A DNA stretch of 5,243 nucleotides from an uncultured Lysobacteraceae bacterium (GCA_946480705.1 CAMLLF010000338.1:1-5243); one strand, 5' to 3'; positions 1-4,740 are shown, counted from the first letter of the stretch. Notes: generated by a model from the letters alone, not told the origin. Translations and numbers: made by a program.

Positions 1-106
1 TGTCTTCAATCATGTTGATGCGTTGCCGGAAGGCCTCGCCGCCCGGCAGCGCGCGCAGGTACCAGGCAATGTGCTTGCGCGCACTGCGCACGCCGCGTGC
101 TGCACC
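1..106 (-). pseudogene. dusB: Internal fragment of DusB-type tRNA-dihydrouridine synthase, cut off by xdhC
   Basis: Reading the minus strand from 106 leftward gives 35 codons without a stop, containing RGVRSARKHIAWYL followed by GGEAFRQRINMIED. This matches the family's C-terminal helical region, where E. coli DusB has a similar ARKHvsWYL segment ahead of a conserved IED. DusB reduces uridines in the tRNA D-loop using FMN; this piece carries tRNA-contacting helices, not the FMN barrel. The roughly 280 residues that should precede it would lie to the right, but from about position 102 the DNA encodes XdhC on the other strand. No start codon is associated. The piece continues past the left edge, so the true C-terminus is not visible. 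I see the motif; assignment to DusB rather than another Dus paralogue is inferred from the ARKH segment. It is either a broken remnant or an assembly chimera. Confidence 0.7.
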
Positions 107-977
107 GGCCGTTCTTGCGGTCGTTGTCGCGACCGAAGGTTCGACGTATCGCAAGCCCGGCGCGCTGATTCTGCTGCCGCAACAGGGGGTCCGCATCGGC
201 TGGCTGTCGGGCGGCTGCCTCGAAGCGGAACTCGAGCACGCGGCGGCGCGAGTGGCCGCCGACGGCAGGGCGCATCACCTGCGACTCGACACACGCAGCG
301 ACGACGACCTCGTGTTCGGTTCGTCGTCGGGGTGTCGTGGTGTCGTTGAACTGATGCTGCTGCCGCTCGACGAATCCGCGCCACTGCTCGCGGCGCTGCG
401 CAGCCTCGAACGGGCACAGGCGCTTGCGCTCGACCTCGGCACCGACGGCAGCGGCGTCGCCGACGACGGCACGCAGCGATGGGAGTGGCGGGCGACGGCA
501 CGCGCGACGGACAGGCGATGGTCGCTGCGTCTGATCGCACCGAAGCGTCTGCTGCTGCTGGGTGCCGGTCCCGAGTCGCGGCCGCTGCTGCGCCTCGCGC
601 ACCTGCTCGGCTGGAGCGTCGAGGCCGTCGAGACACGCGCGCGCTGGTTCGATGCGCTCGCCGCAGCCGACGCCCTCCACGCGAATGTCGAAGCGCTCGC
701 GCTGCCGCGCACGCGGTTCGACGCGGCGGTCGTCATGAGCCACCACTATTCGCGCGACCGGGACTTCCTGAATTATTGCGCCGACAGCGCGATTTCGTGG
801 GTCGGCCTGCTCGGCCCGATCGCGCGGCGCGACGCGTTGCTCGCCGAACTCGATGCACCGGCGCGCGAGCGCCTGCTGCCGCGCCTGCACGCGCCGGTCG
901 GACTGCGCCTCGGCGGCGAAGGTCCGGAAGCGATCGCGCTGTCGATCGCTGCGGCCCTGCAGCGCGACGTCACGTGA
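12..977 (+). CDS. xdhC: XdhC/CoxI-family molybdoenzyme maturation factor, native N-terminus missing
   Basis: XdhC-family proteins bind molybdenum cofactor, promote its sulfuration and deliver it to xanthine dehydrogenase-like hydroxylases in the cytoplasm. Numbering from the ATG at 12, family similarity starts only at about residue 31 (APAVLAVVVATEGSTYRKPG). The N-terminal domain carries the conserved SGGC at residues 66-69. A Rossmann-like C-terminal domain begins near LLLLGAGPES, followed by the family's H-x4-DRDFL segment, a WVGLLGP...RRDALL motif and a C-terminal GLRLGGEGPEAIALSI block. The first 30 codons are antisense dusB sequence and do not resemble XdhC. Intact proteins usually have some 15-25 more native residues before this point. 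No in-frame ATG or GTG lies near the junction, so the ATG at 12 is a fortuitous start and function is uncertain. The stop overlaps the next gene's GTG start, implying translational coupling. Confidence 0.85.
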   Translation: MLMRCRKASPPGSARRYQAMCLRALRTPRAAPAVLAVVVATEGSTYRKPGALILLPQQGVRIGWLSGGCLEAELEHAAARVAADGRAHHLRLDTRSDDDLVFGSSSGCRGVVELMLLPLDESAPLLAALRSLERAQALALDLGTDGSGVADDGTQRWEWRATARATDRRWSLRLIAPKRLLLLGAGPESRPLLRLAHLLGWSVEAVETRARWFDALAAADALHANVEALALPRTRFDAAVVMSHHYSRDRDFLNYCADSAISWVGLLGPIARRDALLAELDAPARERLLPRLHAPVGLRLGGEGPEAIALSIAAALQRDVT

Positions 978-1576
978 TACTGGACGCCGACCGAACGGCA
1001 CTGCGGCACGGCGTCGTCGTGCTCGCGGCCGGCGCGTCGCGCCGGCTCGGGCGACCGAAGCAGCTCGTCGAGATCGACGGCGAAACCTTGCTGCATCGCA
1101 CGGTGCGGCTCGCGCTGACGACTCGGCCGGCCGATCTCGTCGTTGTCGTCAGCCACGCGGCGGACGCATCGGCCGGCGCCGTTTCGGATCTTTCGGTGCG
1201 CTGCGTCGAAGCCGCTGCCGCCGATGCCGGCATGGGCATCTCGCTGCAATGCGGCTTCGACGCGCTCGCCGACGTCGATGCGGTACTCGTGCTCGTCTGC
1301 GACCAACCGGCGCTGGATGCCTCACATCTCGCAACCCTGCTTGCACGCTGGTGCGACCGGCCGCAGCATGCGGTCGCAAGCGGCTACGCGGGCACGTTCG
1401 GCGTTCCGGCCATAGTGCCGCGCGCCTGGCTGCGGACGGTGCGGCTTGCCGGCGACCAGGGCGCACGCGCGGTGTTGCGCACGCGCGCGGACGAGGTGCA
1501 GGTGGTCGCGAACGAAGCGCTCGCGGCCGATATCGACTGCCCGGCCGACCTGCCCGCCGGCGCGCCGCGGCGCTGA
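974..1576 (+). CDS. mocA: MocA-like molybdenum cofactor cytidylyltransferase (NTP transferase family)
   Basis: The 200-residue product has the MobA/MocA nucleotidyltransferase fold. The nucleotide-binding signature VVLAAGASRRLGRPKQL lies at about residues 15-31, with the invariant Lys29. CDQPAL at residues 109-114 is the metal-binding Asp region typical of this family, and GVPAIVPRAW follows later. MocA transfers CMP to molybdopterin-Mo to make the cytosine dinucleotide form of the cofactor used by xanthine dehydrogenase-type enzymes. I chose the GTG at 974 because its GTGA overlaps the xdhC stop and it leaves the usual short lead before the LAAG motif. The open frame extends further upstream, but only antisense-like, arginine-rich sequence would be added. 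The neighbouring xdhC supports a joint role in molybdohydroxylase maturation. The family also includes MobA-like GTP enzymes and uncharacterised relatives, so the exact nucleotide is inferred. Confidence 0.85.
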   Translation: MILDADRTALRHGVVVLAAGASRRLGRPKQLVEIDGETLLHRTVRLALTTRPADLVVVVSHAADASAGAVSDLSVRCVEAAAADAGMGISLQCGFDALADVDAVLVLVCDQPALDASHLATLLARWCDRPQHAVASGYAGTFGVPAIVPRAWLRTVRLAGDQGARAVLRTRADEVQVVANEALAADIDCPADLPAGAPRR

Positions 1577-1582
1577 GCGCAG

Positions 1583-1623
1583 TGTTTCCGCAGCGTGCAC
1601 GATTTTTCCTCATGGCGGAAACA
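1583..1623. repeat. 9-bp perfect inverted repeat downstream of the mocA-like gene
   Basis: TGTTTCCGC at 1583-1591 is the exact reverse complement of GCGGAAACA at 1615-1623, separated by 23 bases. It begins seven bases after the mocA-like stop. There is no T-run after the second arm, so it is not a standard intrinsic terminator, although the loop holds a TTTTT at 1603-1607. The arms are 32 bp apart start to start, about three helical turns, which would also suit a protein-binding site. Confidence 0.35.
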
Positions 1624-1732
1624 GTGGATGTCTTCGTCCCGGTGTGGAAATTTGGCATTTCGCGCCGCGCAGCAGTCGATTCGGCGCAAAATCCTGCGCT
1701 GCCGTGCCCAAAGTCATACGACCTTTGTCCTA

Positions 1733-1761
1733 TTCATCGGCCTGGGAGGCCCACGGATAAT
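1733..1761 (+). promoter_or_regulatory. Candidate sigma70-type promoter for the tetR-family gene
   Basis: GATAAT at 1756-1761 matches the -10 consensus at five of six positions. Seventeen bases upstream is TTCATC at 1733-1738, a weak -35 with three of six matches. Transcription would start around 1768, inside the operator-like palindrome and about 24 bases before the GTG start. An alternative -35, TTGTCC at 1725-1730, is too far away at 25 bases. This is seen by eye only. Confidence 0.4.
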
Positions 1762-1766
1762 GCCGG

Positions 1767-1782
1767 CTAACCGATCGGTCAG
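1767..1782. promoter_or_regulatory. TetR-type operator palindrome
   Basis: CTaACCGATCGGTcAG contains a perfect 10-bp core ACCGATCGGT at 1770-1779, flanked by symmetric CT and AG. Only one position per half breaks the symmetry. It lies 10 bases before the TetR-family start codon and overlaps the predicted transcription start. TetR-family dimers bind palindromes of this size and composition and commonly repress their own genes, so autoregulation is the simplest reading. Binding by this particular protein is inferred. Confidence 0.55.
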
Positions 1783-1791
1783 TAGTTACCT

Positions 1792-2424
1792 GTGGTCCCG
1801 ACCCTCCTGGCATCCGCGTATGAGAATTCCGAGAGATCGGCGCTGACGCGGATCCTGGTCGAAGCCGAAGTCCTGTTTGCGGAACGCGGATTCGACGGGG
1901 TGTCGATCAACGAGGTGGCGCTGGCAGCCGGTGTCTGCAAAGCGAATGTGTTCCATCATTTCGCGACCAAGCAGGATTTGTACGAGCGCGTGCTCACGCA
2001 AGCCTGCGATGCCTTCGGCAGGTCGCTCGATGCGCTGGAACTGAAGGAGCGGGATCTGGCAGGACGCGTGCGTCGGCTGGTGGAATGGCACAACGCCTTT
2101 CTCTATCAGCGGCCGCACGGAACACGCCTGATCTTGCGCGAGTTGACGGGATCGCCGACGGCGCTCGAACGCAGTCCGGTATTTCCGCTGATTCAGCGCA
2201 ATTTCGATCGCGTCGTCGGCTTGCTGTCGGAGGTGTCGGACAAGTTGCGCGAGGGCATCAGCCCGGCTCTGGTGGCCAAAGTGGTGCTTTCGCTCAACCT
2301 GTTCGGATTTCAGACCGAACGCCTCAACGAAAAGTTGACAGTGGCTGGATCGCTCGCAACGCGACCGGAACTGCAGCGGCAATGGCTCGATCTGCTGCTG
2401 CACGGTATCGAAGCGCGCGACTAG
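1792..2424 (+). CDS. TetR/AcrR-family transcriptional repressor
   Basis: The 210-residue product is of normal TetR length. The N-terminal DNA-binding domain is clear: helix 1 around ILVEAEVLFAERGFDG (residues 21-36), then the helix-turn-helix SINEVALAAGVCKANVFHHF (38-57), then TKQDLY. The rest is a helical ligand-binding domain (about residues 75-205) that I cannot tie to a ligand. The GTG start is forced: a stop lies nine bases upstream in frame, and no other ATG, GTG or TTG precedes the HTH. No good Shine-Dalgarno sequence is visible upstream. Cys49 sits in the turn of the HTH, where Ser or Thr is usual, and Cys72 follows in the next helix. An operator-like palindrome directly upstream suggests autorepression. 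The target genes are unknown: the upstream molybdenum-factor genes and the downstream Ax21 gene are candidates by position only. Confidence 0.9.
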   Translation: MVPTLLASAYENSERSALTRILVEAEVLFAERGFDGVSINEVALAAGVCKANVFHHFATKQDLYERVLTQACDAFGRSLDALELKERDLAGRVRRLVEWHNAFLYQRPHGTRLILRELTGSPTALERSPVFPLIQRNFDRVVGLLSEVSDKLREGISPALVAKVVLSLNLFGFQTERLNEKLTVAGSLATRPELQRQWLDLLLHGIEARD

Positions 2425-2745
2425 CCGACACAGACAACGCGGCAAAGGACGGCCGCCACAGGACTCCCTGGCCCGACCGTCCACGCTCCTCCCTGCCCTC
2501 CGTTGCCTGGTGGACGGGCCAGGGAAATTCGCTACACGCAGTACATCAGGCAAATTTGAAATTCGGACTTGAAGACGCAACGCGCATCCCCAAGTCCCGT
2601 TTCGACCCGGGTTCCCCGCCTGCCCGGTACCGGCTGACTCCCTCCTCCCCCCCCCGATCACCGGTACCGGGCCAGGCACCTTGATAGGCCGAAGCGAACC
2701 TTCGCGGCGAAGCTTCGGTGCCCGGGTGCTATCTCCACGACCCCA

Positions 2746-2771
2746 CCGAACGATTGCATGCAATCGTTCGG
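2746..2771. repeat. 26-bp perfect palindrome
   Basis: The half-site ccgaacgattgca at 2746-2758 is followed immediately by its exact reverse complement at 2759-2771. As DNA it could bind a symmetric dimeric regulator or extrude a cruciform; as RNA it forms a long stem with a tiny loop. There is no T-run after it, so it is not a terminator by itself. Confidence 0.8.
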
Positions 2772-2815
2772 CCGCCCCTTGACTCAAGGGGGCTCCCGTA
2801 AAGCAGAAGCAAAGC

Positions 2816-2840
2816 GCTCGCGGACCGGCGGGCTTTTTTT
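2816..2840 (+). terminator. Plus-strand intrinsic terminator
   Basis: GCTCGC at 2816-2821 pairs with GCGGGC at 2828-2833 (one G-U pair, six-base loop) and is followed directly by seven Ts at 2834-2840. It would end transcription from tetR or from the structured RNA candidate. Bases 2829-2840 are also exactly complementary to 2863-2874 in the opposing terminator. Confidence 0.55.
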
Positions 2841-2861
2841 CGTGCGCGAAAAACACGTGCA

Positions 2862-2888
2862 CAAAAAAAGCCCGGCGTCAGCCGGGCT
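2862..2888 (-). terminator. Intrinsic terminator of the Ax21-like gene
   Basis: On the minus strand AGCCCGGC (2888-2881) and GCCGGGCT (2876-2869) form a perfect 8-bp GC-rich stem with a four-base loop. It is followed by a run of seven Ts, seen as As at 2863-2869 on the plus strand. It lies 34 bases past the Ax21-like stop codon. Confidence 0.85.
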
Positions 2889-2921
2889 CGGAAGGGGCGA
2901 CCCTGGGTCGCGGAGTGACGC

Positions 2922-3470
2922 TTAGAAGCTCAGGCGCGGGCCGACGAGGAAGGACTTGTCGTTCTCGGCAACGCGGGCTTCGGCGACGAGGCCGAAGTTG
3001 TCGGTGAACTTGTACTGGCCGGACACGCCGAGCGAGCCGTTGCCGTCGGTGTGGTCGAGTTTCTCGTAGCCGACCCACGCGGCGCCTTCGAATTTCGGCG
3101 ACAGTGCGGAGCGCACGCCGACGCGGGCGCCGACGCCGTCGTTGTCGAGTGTCGTGTTCTTGATGTAGGCGACGTCGGTGAACAGATCGGTCTTCTCGCC
3201 GACCGGCGTGTGATAGCCGATGCCGAGATACCAGGACTTCAGATCGTCGAGAAGCGGCGTGTCGACGTTGATCTGGCTCCAGCCGGCGATCACATTGAAA
3301 TTCTCGCCGAGTTCGCCGGAGCCACGGACGGCGACGCCGTCGCTGTTGTCGAAATCGTCGGGGTTGACGTGCACGTAGTCCGCTTCTACCCAGGAGTAGC
3401 TGAGATCCGCGGCCTGCGAAGCGAACGGCAGGGCCAGCAGCGAAGCAAGCATGAGGGCGGTACGTTTCAT
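2922..3470 (-). CDS. Ax21-family outer-membrane beta-barrel protein
   Basis: The 182-residue precursor begins with a Sec signal peptide: KR, then a hydrophobic stretch to FASQA, with likely cleavage after Ala20. The mature start DLSYSWVEADYVHVN resembles Ax21 proteins of Xanthomonas and Stenotrophomonas. The mature part alternates hydrophobic and polar residues in repeated beta-strands (VIAGWSQINVDT, WYLGIGYHTPV, TDLFTDVAYI, AAWVGYEKLDH) and ends FLVGPRLSF, with the terminal Phe expected of a barrel inserted by the BAM complex. Length is close to the family's usual size of around 190. A good ribosome binding site AGGAAG (3482-3477) sits six bases before the ATG. Ax21 was reported to be linked to DSF signalling, motility and biofilm. 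Its proposed role as the secreted elicitor of the rice XA21 receptor was withdrawn, and I do not infer it here. A single-gene unit with its own terminator is likely. Confidence 0.8.
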   Translation of the reverse strand: MKRTALMLASLLALPFASQAADLSYSWVEADYVHVNPDDFDNSDGVAVRGSGELGENFNVIAGWSQINVDTPLLDDLKSWYLGIGYHTPVGEKTDLFTDVAYIKNTTLDNDGVGARVGVRSALSPKFEGAAWVGYEKLDHTDGNGSLGVSGQYKFTDNFGLVAEARVAENDKSFLVGPRLSF

Positions 3471-3476
3471 CGGGGT

Positions 3477-3482
3477 CTTCCT
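3477..3482 (-). promoter_or_regulatory. Ribosome binding site of the Ax21-like gene
   Basis: AGGAAG on the minus strand lies six bases before the ATG at 3470. It fixes the start and is one of the few clear Shine-Dalgarno sequences in the window, consistent with strong expression of an outer-membrane protein. Confidence 0.6.
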
Positions 3483-3604
3483 AGTTGCTTTCCAGACGGC
3501 TTCATCGCCGTGGCGAGCAAACTATGGTGCGGTGCGATGAAACCAACCCATGACTTCTGGCCGAATTTACGGCGGATTCATGAGGCTGAATCGTGTATTG
3601 AAAT

Positions 3605-4069
3605 CTAGAGCGAACCTTCAAAGCCGAACTGCCGCCATGCCTCGTAGACGACGACGGCGACGGCGTTCGACAGATTCAGGCTGCGATTGCCGGGCCGCAT
3701 CGGCAGACGCAGGCACTGCTGCGACGGCAATGCATCGAGAAACGCCTGCGGCAGACCGCGCGTTTCCGAGCCGAACACGATCGCGTCGCCGTGCGCGAAT
3801 GCGATGTCGTGAGGACGCTGCGTGCCGCGCGTGGACAGCGCGAAGACGCGTGCCGGTGCAACCGCAGCGAGGAAGGCATCGAAATCCTCATGCACGTTCA
3901 GATCGGCGAATTCGTGATAGTCGAGCCCTGCGCGACGCAGCCGCGCATCGTCGATGTCGAAGCCCAGGGGGCGGATCAGATGCAGACTCGCGCCGCTGTT
4001 GGCGCAGAGCCTGATCACGTTGCCGGTGTTCGGCGGAATCTCGGGCTGATGCAGGACGACATGTAGCAT
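3605..4069 (-). CDS. trmL: tRNA (cytidine(34)-2'-O)-methyltransferase TrmL
   Basis: TrmL methylates the 2'-OH of the wobble base C34 or cmnm5U34 in tRNA-Leu isoacceptors using S-adenosylmethionine. The 154-residue length matches the minimal SPOUT-only TrmL form. It starts [20 protein letters not shown], with the family's conserved Asn-Thr-Gly-Asn segment at residues 14-17. The trefoil-knot SAM-binding motifs follow: [11 protein letters not shown] near the middle, and [22 protein letters not shown] toward the C-terminus. I used the ATG at 4069 because residues from there match the family start; the frame stays open 25 codons upstream but adds only unrelated arginine-rich sequence. No Shine-Dalgarno is visible. 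CATAAT (a -10-like box, minus strand 4081-4076) lies six bases before the ATG, so a very short leader or leaderless message is possible. It is divergent from the cytochrome gene and upstream of the Ax21-like gene on the same strand. Confidence 0.93.
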   Translation of the reverse strand: MLHVVLHQPEIPPNTGNVIRLCANSGASLHLIRPLGFDIDDARLRRAGLDYHEFADLNVHEDFDAFLAAVAPARVFALSTRGTQRPHDIAFAHGDAIVFGSETRGLPQAFLDALPSQQCLRLPMRPGNRSLNLSNAVAVVVYEAWRQFGFEGSL

Positions 4070-4179
4070 CGCGCGATTATGGCCGCGGGGCGCGTCCGCT
4101 GCACGCTGACAGTTTTCGCAACGCCGTCGCGTCCTCGGAGGCAAGCGGCCGACAACGCGGCCGGAAGCGGAAACCTCCG

Positions 4180-4662
4180 ATGCGAAACATCCTGCTGGTG
4201 CTTGCCCTTGCGCTGGCCGCTCCGACGCTGCCTGCCGCCGACGATGCGGCGGTCCAGCGGCGCGGCCGCGAACTCCTGTTCCAGTCCGGCTGCCACGACT
4301 GCCACACGCCCGGCTTCGCGATGAACGGCGGCAAGGCCGACGAATCGGTCTGGCTGATCGGCGACCAGCTCGGCTGGAACGGCCCGTGGGGCACGACGTA
4401 TCCGACGAATCTGCGCCTGCGCCTCGCGACGATGAGCCGCGACGAGTGGCGCGCCTACGCGCGCGTCATGAAATCGCGCCCGCCGATGCCGTTCTGGGTG
4501 CTCAACCAGATGAGCGACACCGATCTCGATGCGATCTGGCAGGTCGTGCAGACGCTCGGCAAGGCCGGCGCACCGGCCCCCGCGGCGCTGCCGCCCGGCG
4601 TCGAGCCGCAAGGACCGGCGGTGCGGTTTCCGTCGCCGCCGGTGGGCGTCGCGGCGCAGTAG
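4180..4662 (+). CDS. Exported mono-heme c-type cytochrome
   Basis: The 160-residue product has a signal peptide ([19 protein letters not shown], likely cleaved after Ala19), so it acts in the periplasm. A single heme-attachment motif CHDCH lies at residues 38-42 after a short helix ([11 protein letters not shown]), as in class I cytochromes c. Met103 in RPPMPFW is the probable sixth heme ligand. The closing helix [15 protein letters not shown] fits the class I fold. A tail of about 30 residues rich in Pro and Ala follows and is probably disordered. [14 protein letters not shown] between the heme site and Met103 is distinctive, but I cannot assign a redox partner. No oxidase, dehydrogenase or maturation gene is nearby. 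The ATG at 4180 starts a proper signal peptide; the ribosome binding site is weak. The gene faces the SDR gene tail to tail across a hairpin. Confidence 0.87.
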   Translation: MRNILLVLALALAAPTLPAADDAAVQRRGRELLFQSGCHDCHTPGFAMNGGKADESVWLIGDQLGWNGPWGTTYPTNLRLRLATMSRDEWRAYARVMKSRPPMPFWVLNQMSDTDLDAIWQVVQTLGKAGAPAPAALPPGVEPQGPAVRFPSPPVGVAAQ

Positions 4663-4676
4663 CAGGAAAGAGTCGA

Positions 4677-4727
4677 GAGGAGTAAGAAAAGAGCGCGGTA
4701 CCGCGTTTTACTCTTTTCTCACTCCTC
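4677..4727. terminator. Bidirectional terminator-like hairpin between convergent genes
   Basis: A 17-base arm at 4677-4693 (gaggagtaagaaaagag) is complementary to 4711-4727 except at one position, which is A-C in plus-strand RNA and a G-U wobble in minus-strand RNA. Inside the loop is a perfect 12-bp palindrome CGCGGTACCGCG (4694-4705), followed on the plus strand by TTTTA and on the minus strand by CTCTTTTCTTA. Each direction thus has a GC-rich hairpin with a U-rich tail. It lies 15 bases after the cytochrome stop and 14 bases before the SDR stop, where a shared terminator is expected. Confidence 0.6.
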
Positions 4728-4740
4728 AGCGTTCCTCGCA

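Larger units (their letters stand above)
2466..2840 (+). ncRNA. Candidate structured RNA with two anti-Shine-Dalgarno hairpin loops
   Basis: The first hairpin pairs 2466-2484 with 2510-2524 (15 bp plus a four-base GACC bulge) around a 25-base loop. The second pairs GCCCGGTACCGG at 2622-2633 with its exact complement at 2661-2672 around a 27-base loop. Both loops contain the same octamer CTCCTCCC (2486-2493 and 2642-2649), which holds the CCUCC core of the 16S anti-Shine-Dalgarno. Further stems follow, and a plus-strand intrinsic terminator ends the stretch. Paired hairpins with anti-SD loops are known from CcsR and 'cuckoo' RNAs in alpha- and betaproteobacteria, but those hairpins are much smaller and closer together. 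The RNA could be an independent sRNA or the 3' UTR of tetR. No strong promoter is visible; TTCGCT/CAAATT with 17-base spacing at 2528-2556 is weak and would exclude the first hairpin. The 5' end given is simply the first stem. Confidence 0.35.
2425..2921. other. Gene-free region dense in inverted repeats between tetR and the Ax21-like gene
   Basis: No credible protein gene is present here. In order, the region holds a bulged hairpin (2466-2524), a 7-bp inverted repeat GGACTTG/CAAGTCC (2565-2571 and 2591-2597), a 12-bp hairpin with a C-rich loop (2622-2672), a two-segment stem (2683-2733), a 26-bp perfect palindrome (2746-2771), a 17-bp palindrome with 8-bp arms ccccttga/tcaagggg (2775-2791), a plus-strand terminator (2816-2840) and a minus-strand terminator (2862-2888). 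An 8-bp direct repeat GAAATTCG occurs at 2524-2531 and 2558-2565 in a locally AT-richer patch. I do not recognise a known riboswitch, SRP RNA, 6S RNA, attC site or insertion sequence end. This many perfect repeats is more than chance would give in 500 bases. Confidence 0.7.

Noticed and set aside
479..973. Upstream extension of the mocA-like frame inside xdhC
   Set aside because: The added 165 residues are Arg/Ala-rich out-of-frame xdhC sequence; family similarity begins after the GTG at 974.
6..1001. 331-residue open frame on the minus strand opposite xdhC
   Set aside because: Arg/Gln-rich shadow of xdhC in another minus frame from the dusB piece; no family features.
2335..2340. Perfect TTGACA -35 box inside the tetR 3' end as a promoter for the RNA candidate
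   Set aside because: Seventeen bases downstream is AACGCG, with no usable -10 box nearby.
2591..2630. tRNA T-arm-like sequence (GTTTCGAC near CCCGGGTT)
   Set aside because: No acceptor stem, anticodon arm or D-arm can be assembled around it on either strand.
2425..2860. Known riboswitch, SRP RNA, 6S RNA, group II intron domain V or integron attC site
   Set aside because: None of the diagnostic conserved words of these elements was found; only stems and C-rich loops are present.
1786..2862. 358-residue open frame on the minus strand across tetR and the gene-free region
   Set aside because: It is antisense to a clear TetR gene, its composition is low-complexity Arg/Gln-rich, it shows no recognisable domain, and long antisense frames are common at this GC content.
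3051..3608. 185-residue plus-strand open frame opposite the Ax21-like gene
   Set aside because: Shadow of the Ax21-like gene; Val/Asp-rich antisense composition and no domain.
57..4705. Recurrent GGTACC palindromes (four copies) as a dispersed repeat family
   Set aside because: Flanks differ and a six-base palindrome occurring a few times in 5 kb is near chance; only the ones embedded in longer hairpins are meaningful.
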